NCBI RefSeq assembly: GCF_003933235.1
Contig: NZ_RWJI01000001.1
Location: forward strand, 502,001 to 566,000
Length of the DNA: 64,000 nt
Origin: Sphingorhabdus wooponensis
GTDB lineage: Bacteria > Pseudomonadota > Alphaproteobacteria > Sphingomonadales > Sphingomonadaceae
Reading direction: 5' to 3'
Part shown: positions 58,670 through 64,000 of the stretch, one piece after another
How the letters are laid out: every line of letters starts with the position of its first letter
How positions within the stretch are numbered: position 1 is the first letter of the stretch
Notes under the pieces: model-generated
What the model was told of the DNA's origin: nothing
The model's database searches: none
The model's input: only the letters and a program-made list of their open reading frames with translations
Position numbers and translations under genes: made by a program

Positions 58670-59389
58670 ATGCGAAAATTGATTGTGGCAGCCATGCTGG
58701 TGACGTGTGGGCTGATGGCCAGCGGCGCGATGGCGACTGAGGTGCATATTACAACCGTTAATCCGGTCATTGACCTTACGATTTCCGAAACAGTCGAAAC
58801 CCCGCCAGATATCGCCACATTTTCGACCGGCGTTCATACACTAGCGCCAACGGCCAGTGCAGCAATCCGCGCCAATAATCTGCAAATGGCATCTGTGGTT
58901 GCGCGGCTGAAGACGCTAGGCATCGCTGATCGTGATATACAAACCACGCAAATCAATTTGAACCAGCAATTTGACTATCGCGACGGGCAGCAGATTTTTA
59001 AGGGCTATCAGGCCTCTAACATGGTCAATGCCAAGTTACGCGATTTAACCAAGCTTGGCGCTTTCCTTGACGCGCTTGCGATCGACGGCGCGACTAATTT
59101 CAATGGACCAACATTTGGCATTGATAACGACAGCCGCTTTCGGGAAGCCGCCCGGGATAAGGTATGGGCCTCTGCCATGGCGCGTGCGCAAAGCTTGGCG
59201 CGCAAAGCAGGCTATAATGATGTACGGGTGTTACGCGTCGAAGAAACGGAAAATCAAGGGCGTTATTCACCAATGTCGATAGTCGTGCGTGCGTCTATGA
59301 ACGGGGCGGCGGATAAAACTACACCGATAGCACCGGGGGAACTTAGCGTTGCAGCAAGCATGTCTTTCACATTTGAAATGGTGAAATAA
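58670..59389 (+). CDS. SIMPL-domain (DUF541) periplasmic protein
   Basis: 239 aa. Signal peptide (MRKLIVAAMLVTCGLMASGAMA). The mature part has the SIMPL pattern: PDIATFSTGVHTLAPTASAA, IQTTQINLNQQFDYRDGQQ, GYQASNMVNAKLRDL, then an Ala/Arg-rich helix and a final SMSFTFEM strand. Relatives are periplasmic or outer-membrane proteins linked to oxidative stress, without a settled activity. It follows dat by 27 nt and may be co-transcribed. Confidence 0.9.
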   Translation: MRKLIVAAMLVTCGLMASGAMATEVHITTVNPVIDLTISETVETPPDIATFSTGVHTLAPTASAAIRANNLQMASVVARLKTLGIADRDIQTTQINLNQQFDYRDGQQIFKGYQASNMVNAKLRDLTKLGAFLDALAIDGATNFNGPTFGIDNDSRFREAARDKVWASAMARAQSLARKAGYNDVRVLRVEETENQGRYSPMSIVVRASMNGAADKTTPIAPGELSVAASMSFTFEMVK

Positions 59390-59469
59390 TGGATTTTGCC
59401 CGTCACGCAACGCGCGACCTAAGCGCGCCATTCACTGTGCGTTCAATGCTGGGCGCTTAGGGAGGCACG

Positions 59470-59766
59470 ATGATTAACCGACTTGTCCTTATGTCAATGC
59501 TCACCAGCATCTTTGTGCTTAGCCCTGTTGCGGCCGATCCGCGTCGTGGGGAGCAGAATGAGGCGCGGCAGGATATGCGGGCCGGCAAGGTCAAGCCATT
59601 GCGCGAGATTGAGGCAAATATTGTGCCGCGTATGCGCGGAATGCAGTATCTGGGACCAGAATATGACCCAACCGCACAAGTGTATCGTTTGAAATTTATC
59701 GACCGCGATCGGGTTATCTTTGTCGATGTGGATGGACGGACGGGCGCTGTGCTTCGGCAACGGTGA
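59470..59766 (+). CDS. PepSY-like small periplasmic protein
   Basis: 98 aa. Signal peptide (about 1-22, ending VAADP), then EARQDMRAGKVKPLREIEAN and YLGPEYDPTAQVYRLKFID, ending DVDGRTGAVLRQR, the typical PepSY strand-turn. Strong Shine-Dalgarno GGAGG. Such proteins often precede PhoP/PhoQ-like systems in alphaproteobacteria and may feed an envelope signal to the kinase. It lies 72 nt before the response regulator. Confidence 0.85.
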   Translation: MINRLVLMSMLTSIFVLSPVAADPRRGEQNEARQDMRAGKVKPLREIEANIVPRMRGMQYLGPEYDPTAQVYRLKFIDRDRVIFVDVDGRTGAVLRQR

Positions 59767-59838
59767 TAGGATTTTGTGGCGGTACGCTAATCTGCTAGCC
59801 ATATCGCGATACAAAGAGTGAGAGTAAAAGGGAACGGC

Positions 59839-60504
59839 ATGCGCATCTTGATCGTGGAAGACGAACCCAATCTGGGCAAGCAGCTCAAGTCAACACTGGA
59901 AGGGGCGGGCTATGCCGTTGACCTCTCGGTTGATGGAGAGGACGGCCATTATATGGGCTCCACTGAAAATTATGACGCCGTCATACTTGATCTTGGTTTG
60001 CCAGAAATTGATGGACTGACCGTTCTTGACCGCTGGCGCAAGGAAGGCAGGCAATTCCCTGTCTTGGTCCTCACAGCGCGGGATAGCTGGTCGGACAAGG
60101 TCGCTGGCCTTGATGCAGGTGCTGATGATTATCTTGCTAAGCCATTCCAGACCGAAGAATTGATTGCACGGTTGCGGGCGCTCATCCGCCGTGCGTCTGG
60201 TAATGCGTCGAGCGAGTTGAATGTTGGCAATGTGCGTTTGGATACGCGTTCGGGTCGCGTCACTCTCGATGGGCAGCCGGTGAAGCTGACGGCACAAGAA
60301 TATAAGCTGCTGTCGTATCTGATGCACCACAAGGGCAAGGTTGTTTCTCGGACGGAACTGATCGAACATATTTATGATCAGGACTTCGATCGCGACTCTA
60401 ACACTATTGAAGTTTTCGTGACCCGCATCCGCAAGAAACTGGGACAGGATGTGATTTCGACGATCAGGGGCCTTGGCTATAGCCTTGAGGAACCGGTGAG
60501 CTGA
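59839..60504 (+). CDS. OmpR/PhoP-type response regulator
   Basis: 221 aa from the ATG at 59839 (MRILIVEDEPNLG) after GGGA; an in-frame GTG at 59818 is less likely. The receiver domain has the Glu-Asp pair in VEDE, phospho-acceptor Asp51 (VILDLGLP) and Lys in AKPF. A winged-helix DNA-binding domain (about 125-220) has LTAQEYKLLSYLMHHKGKVV and the final VISTIRGLGYSLE. It pairs with the kinase 17 nt downstream. Confidence 0.96.
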   Translation: MRILIVEDEPNLGKQLKSTLEGAGYAVDLSVDGEDGHYMGSTENYDAVILDLGLPEIDGLTVLDRWRKEGRQFPVLVLTARDSWSDKVAGLDAGADDYLAKPFQTEELIARLRALIRRASGNASSELNVGNVRLDTRSGRVTLDGQPVKLTAQEYKLLSYLMHHKGKVVSRTELIEHIYDQDFDRDSNTIEVFVTRIRKKLGQDVISTIRGLGYSLEEPVS

Positions 60505-60521
60505 AACCGCCGGTCGCCATT

Positions 60522-61898
60522 ATGTCCGTACCAAAGCCGCCGACATGGCGCAGCCAATTCCAAAGCACAGGTTCGCTTACCCGTCGGATGATTCTGACGG
60601 CAGCGGCTTGGATTACGATTTTGCTCATCGGCGGGGGCGCGGCGCTGGACCGTGTGTTGACCAATACGGTTGAACAGAATTTTGATACCCAACTCGAATA
60701 TGTCCTCACCGCGATGATTGCTTCGGCGGAGATTGGCCCTGATGGCGAAATCCGCATGAACCGGCCGTTGGGCGACCAGCGTTTTCTGGAGCCGAACAGC
60801 GGGCTTTACTGGCAGATTACCGGTAAAGACGCGATGCCATTCCCTTCTCGCTCGCTTTGGGACCGTGCGCTGAACCCGCCTGTTAGTCACAATGATCAGG
60901 CAGTCCATTTTCGAAACAGTAATGAATTTCCTGACGAGCCGCTGCGTATCGCCGAGCGCTCTATTAAGCTTCCTGATTCCGATGTCGCTTGGACATTTAT
61001 GGTGGCGCAGAGCCGCAACAGCCTTGATGCGCAAATTCGCGAATTGCGATCAGTATTGGTGACAAGTTTCTTTCTGTTGGCGCTCGGCCTTATCATTTTG
61101 GCGGCATTGCAGACATTTTATGGTCTTTGGCCATTGCGCGCGGTGCGTATGGCGATTGCGCAGATGCGCAGCGGTCAGGAAAGTCGGGTGATAGATGCTT
61201 TGCCAGATGAAGTGATGCCTATGGTCAATGAATTGAACGCCTTGCTCGACCATAATGAGAAGCAGGCGGAGGAATCACGCCGTCATGCGGGTAACCTCGC
61301 ACACGCGCTGAAGACGCCGTTAACAGTGATTATGAATAGCGCGACCGCGCAAGCCCCTGATATATCAGAGACCGTGATCCGCGAAGCCACAACAATGCGG
61401 CGTCAGGTGGATCACCATTTGGCCCGTGCCCGCGCCGTTGGCCGACGAGGTCTCAGCCATAGCCGTGCGGTGGTCTGGGGCAGTTTGGAATCGGTGGAAC
61501 GTGCGGTGGGCCGTCTCTATGCCCATGTCCGTCTCGATATGGCCGGAGACACCGCAATTGCCGCACGGGTCGAACGGCAAGATTTGGATGAAATGCTTGG
61601 CAACCTAATCGAAAATGCGGCCAAATATGGCGGCGGTAGCGTTTTCGTGACCGTTGAGGATGTAGGCGACTTTGTTGAAATAATCGTTGAAGATGACGGA
61701 CAAGGCATCCCCGAAAGCGATCGGGAGCGGCTGTTTGATCGCGGTGCGCGGCTTGATACAGGTAAGCCGGGTACGGGGCTTGGCCTTGCGATCGTTCGCG
61801 ACGTTGTCGAAATTTATGGTGGGACTGTCGCGTTAGAAAAAAGTGATGATCTCGGCGGGCTTTTGGTCAGGCTACGTTTGCCAAAAGCGACAAGTTAA
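60522..61898 (+). CDS. Sensor histidine kinase (PhoQ/FeuQ-like)
   Basis: 458 aa. Two membrane helices (about 22-42 and 178-200) flank a periplasmic sensor of about 135 residues. A HAMP-like linker, the H-box NLAHALKTPL with His261, the N-box NLIENAAKYG and G-boxes (DDGQGIPES, GTGLGLAIV) follow. It phosphorylates the regulator encoded just upstream. The ligand is unknown; the PepSY protein in the same run may take part in sensing. Confidence 0.95.
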   Translation: MSVPKPPTWRSQFQSTGSLTRRMILTAAAWITILLIGGGAALDRVLTNTVEQNFDTQLEYVLTAMIASAEIGPDGEIRMNRPLGDQRFLEPNSGLYWQITGKDAMPFPSRSLWDRALNPPVSHNDQAVHFRNSNEFPDEPLRIAERSIKLPDSDVAWTFMVAQSRNSLDAQIRELRSVLVTSFFLLALGLIILAALQTFYGLWPLRAVRMAIAQMRSGQESRVIDALPDEVMPMVNELNALLDHNEKQAEESRRHAGNLAHALKTPLTVIMNSATAQAPDISETVIREATTMRRQVDHHLARARAVGRRGLSHSRAVVWGSLESVERAVGRLYAHVRLDMAGDTAIAARVERQDLDEMLGNLIENAAKYGGGSVFVTVEDVGDFVEIIVEDDGQGIPESDRERLFDRGARLDTGKPGTGLGLAIVRDVVEIYGGTVALEKSDDLGGLLVRLRLPKATS

Positions 61899-62195
61899 TT
61901 AACTTCCGTCGCGAATTTGCTGATGATGGCGAATAACCTCATCAATAATGAAGCGCAAAAATTTCTCGGTGAAATCAGGGTCAAGCTTGGCATCACGTGC
62001 CAATTGGCGAAGCCGTTGTATTTGATTTTCTTCACGCGCCGGGTCTGCTGGTGGCAGCGATGACTTTGCCTTAAATTCGCCAACGGCCTGGGTTATTTTG
62101 AACCGTTCGGCGAGCATGAAAACCAACGCAGCATCGATATTGTCGATGCTGTCGCGAAAGCGGGCGAGGGTGTCTGCGTCATTCATTGTTGCCAT
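61899..62195 (-). CDS. Chorismate mutase (AroQ class)
   Basis: 98 aa from the ATG at 62195 (MATMNDAD; a second ATG at 62186 is equally possible). A single all-alpha domain with the AroQ active-site pattern: Arg14 (RFRDSIDNID), Arg31 (AERF), Lys42, Asp51 and Arg54-Glu55 (DPAREENQI). It converts chorismate to prephenate for Phe/Tyr synthesis, in the cytosol. It abuts the kinase gene tail to tail (0-nt gap) and is divergent from the prenyl synthase gene. Confidence 0.9.
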   Translation of the reverse strand: MATMNDADTLARFRDSIDNIDAALVFMLAERFKITQAVGEFKAKSSLPPADPAREENQIQRLRQLARDAKLDPDFTEKFLRFIIDEVIRHHQQIRDGS

Positions 62196-62282
62196 CTGTG
62201 CCGATATTGACCGCGACGGACAAGGGAAAATGCACCATTTGCACTTGCCTATCCACGCTGCGCGCGTCACAGCGTGCGCATT

Positions 62283-63296
62283 ATGACTGCAACTATCCAC
62301 AAAATCGGCGGACATCAGGCGCCTTCGCTCGATCCAATTCTGAAATTGGTCGCACCGGGCATGAATAAGGTCAATGCGGTGATTCTGGACCGTATGCAGT
62401 CGGAAATCCCTCTTATTCCCGAGCTGGCGGGTCATCTGATTGCCGGTGGTGGCAAAAGAATGCGGCCAATGCTCACTTTGGCCTGCGCGCAGCTGTTAAA
62501 TTATCCAGGCGACCGTCATCACAAATTGGCCGCAGCCGTAGAGTTTATTCACACCGCAACGTTGCTGCATGATGATGTTGTAGACGGCAGCGATATGCGG
62601 CGCGGCAAAACTGCTGCCAACCTGATTTTCGGGAACCCTGCTGCAGTGCTTGTGGGCGACTTTCTGTTCAGCCGGTCATTTGAGCTGATGGTCGAAGATG
62701 GTTCGCTCAAGGTTCTTAAAATCCTGTCAAATGCGTCGGCGGTTATCGCAGAAGGCGAAGTGAATCAATTGACCGCGCAGCGACAAATTTCGACGACGGA
62801 AGAAAAATATCTCGACATCATTGGCTCGAAAACGGCGGCGTTATTTGCTGCCGCGTGCCGCATCTCCGCCGTCGTCGCTGAAAGCGGTGATGCACAAGAA
62901 ATGGCGTTGGATGCCTATGGCCGCAATCTTGGTATTGCATTCCAGCTTGTCGATGATGCAATCGACTATGTTTCCGATGGCGCGACCATGGGCAAGGACA
63001 GCGGCGACGATTTCCGCGATGGCAAAGTCACCCTACCTGTGATCCTCGCGCATTGCCGTGGCAACGCCGAAGAGCAGAAATTCTGGCGCGACGCGATGCT
63101 TGGCAATCGGGTGAGCGACGCCGATTTGGCGCATGCCTGCGCATTATTGCGCACGCATCGTGCCATTGATGACACTTTGGATCGGGCACGGCATTATGGT
63201 CAGCGCGCGATTGATGCGATTGCACATTTCTCCGCAGGCGAAGCTAAATCTGCGCTGACTGAGGCAGTGGAATTCGCAATAGCCCGCGCATATTGA
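62283..63296 (+). CDS. Long-chain polyprenyl diphosphate synthase
   Basis: 337 aa from the ATG at 62283 (MTATIHKIGG); a GTG at 62274 is in frame. First Asp-rich motif LLHDDVVDGSDMRRG (DDxxD from Asp97), second FQLVDDAIDYVSD, plus GGGKRMRPML. It condenses isopentenyl units to make the ubiquinone side chain (IspB-like octa- or decaprenyl); the chain length cannot be read from the sequence with certainty. Confidence 0.93.
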   Translation: MTATIHKIGGHQAPSLDPILKLVAPGMNKVNAVILDRMQSEIPLIPELAGHLIAGGGKRMRPMLTLACAQLLNYPGDRHHKLAAAVEFIHTATLLHDDVVDGSDMRRGKTAANLIFGNPAAVLVGDFLFSRSFELMVEDGSLKVLKILSNASAVIAEGEVNQLTAQRQISTTEEKYLDIIGSKTAALFAAACRISAVVAESGDAQEMALDAYGRNLGIAFQLVDDAIDYVSDGATMGKDSGDDFRDGKVTLPVILAHCRGNAEEQKFWRDAMLGNRVSDADLAHACALLRTHRAIDDTLDRARHYGQRAIDAIAHFSAGEAKSALTEAVEFAIARAY

Positions 63297-63325
63297 CGGA
63301 TGAAGCGGTGCCGTCCGCGTTGAAC

Positions 63326-64000
63326 ATGTCCGAAGTATTGCCCGTCATGGCGGTTATGCCCGATTTGCTGGCATCGTTGCGCGCGGTCCCCAACGCCGTT
63401 CTTATTGCCCCGCCGGGTGCTGGTAAAACCACTAAGGTCGCACCAGCCTTGTTGGAAGAACCATATTGCAGCGGCCAGATCCTGCTACTGTCACCGCGCC
63501 GCTTGGCCGCGCGCATGGCGGCGGAGCGTATATCCGAAAATTTGGGAGAAACGGTCGGCGGGCAGGTTGGTTATGCGACACGGCTTGATAGCAAGCATGG
63601 TCCTGACACCCGCATATTGGTGATGACCGAGGGCATTTTCCGCAACCGGATTATTAGTGATCCTGAGTTATCAGGTGTATCGGCGGTTTTGTTTGACGAA
63701 GTTCACGAGCGCAGCATCGATAGCGATTTCGGCCTCGCGCTGGCGCTGGAGGCGCAAGCGGCTTTCCGGCCCGATCTGCGCTTACTGGCAATGTCAGCTA
63801 CGCTGGATGGATCGCGTTTTTCGACATTGATGGACAATGCGCCTGTGCTGGAAAGCGAAGGCAAAAGATGGCCTCTGGAATATCTTTATGTCGGCCGCAG
63901 GACCGAACTGCCGATTGAAACCGATATTGTGCGTATATTGCGTCAGGCGCTGTCGGAGCAGCAGGGTGATATATTAGCTTTCCTCCCCGGCGTGCGTGAA
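63326..64000 (+). CDS. hrpB: ATP-dependent helicase HrpB, N-terminal part (cut by window edge)
   Basis: 225 codons are open to the right edge from the ATG at 63326 (MSEVLPVMAVMPDLLASL). Motif I APPGAGKTTKV, Ia LLSPRRLAARMAAER, motif II DEVHERSIDSDFGLAL and motif III MSATLDGSRF are those of DEAH-type HrpB RNA helicases. An in-frame GTG at 63308 is a possible earlier start. The function in bacteria is poorly defined. It follows the prenyl synthase gene by 29 nt. Confidence 0.93.
   Translation, partial: MSEVLPVMAVMPDLLASLRAVPNAVLIAPPGAGKTTKVAPALLEEPYCSGQILLLSPRRLAARMAAERISENLGETVGGQVGYATRLDSKHGPDTRILVMTEGIFRNRIISDPELSGVSAVLFDEVHERSIDSDFGLALALEAQAAFRPDLRLLAMSATLDGSRFSTLMDNAPVLESEGKRWPLEYLYVGRRTELPIETDIVRILRQALSEQQGDILAFLPGVRE

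Overview
The window reads as chromosomal DNA of an alphaproteobacterium, most likely a sphingomonad (Sphingorhabdus/Sphingopyxis-like; inferred from gene content and order, not proven). Pointers are the rph/hrcA-grpE divergence, the methyltransferase/comF-grxC-DUF1178 cluster, a DUF6456 regulator, a gene-transfer-agent (GTA) type 3-TM holin with a GH108 endolysin, and promoter candidates that fit the alphaproteobacterial heat-shock consensus. Both window edges cut genes: rph on the left and hrpB on the right.

Layout. 1-7.8 kb: proteostasis block (rph, hrcA, grpE, dnaK, dnaJ) with a MATE exporter, a small metallopeptidase-like protein and a PCuAC copper-chaperone lipoprotein. 7.8-24.5 kb: housekeeping genes, namely a patatin-like lipase, radA, cvpA, an Fe-S scaffold-like protein, a Kef-type antiporter, aroK-aroB, a secreted protein of unknown function, xerD, accA, an M48 protease, mutT, and the methyltransferase/comF/grxC/DUF1178 cluster, ending in tRNA-Arg(CCU).

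24.9-49.9 kb: a large surface-adhesion locus on the plus strand. It starts with an orphan FixJ/LuxR-type response regulator and an AT-rich control region. Then come a complete type I secretion system (TolC-like, LapB-like ABC exporter, HlyD-like adaptor) and two giant Ig-repeat proteins (2262 and 2925 aa). It closes with two MotB-like proteins and a MotA/TolQ/ExbB-like channel protein that carries a periplasmic LysM domain, followed by a strong terminator. The two adhesins share a duplicated N-terminal block but end differently: one in a CSPG-like plus RTX tail, the other in a seven-repeat FG-GAP (integrin-like) propeller. The linkage of a type I secretion adhesin pair to a proton-channel-like complex is the best candidate for an undescribed system here. 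One of the two MotB-like proteins keeps the stator aspartate and the other has alanine in its place.

50.0-55.9 kb: an Ala/Glu-rich small lipoprotein, a GTA/phage-type lysis cassette (endolysin then holin, minus strand), tRNA-Pro(GGG), yajC-secD-secF, and a divergent pair of an XRE/S24-like regulator and a DUF6456 protein. A 16-nt sequence lies 44 nt upstream of the endolysin start and recurs, identical and in the same orientation, 48 nt upstream of the DUF6456 start. This suggests one regulatory circuit controls both.

55.9-64 kb: uup, a D-amino-acid aminotransferase, a SIMPL-domain protein, a PepSY protein with a two-component system, chorismate mutase, a polyprenyl diphosphate synthase and hrpB. 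No CRISPR array, insertion sequence or rRNA was seen.
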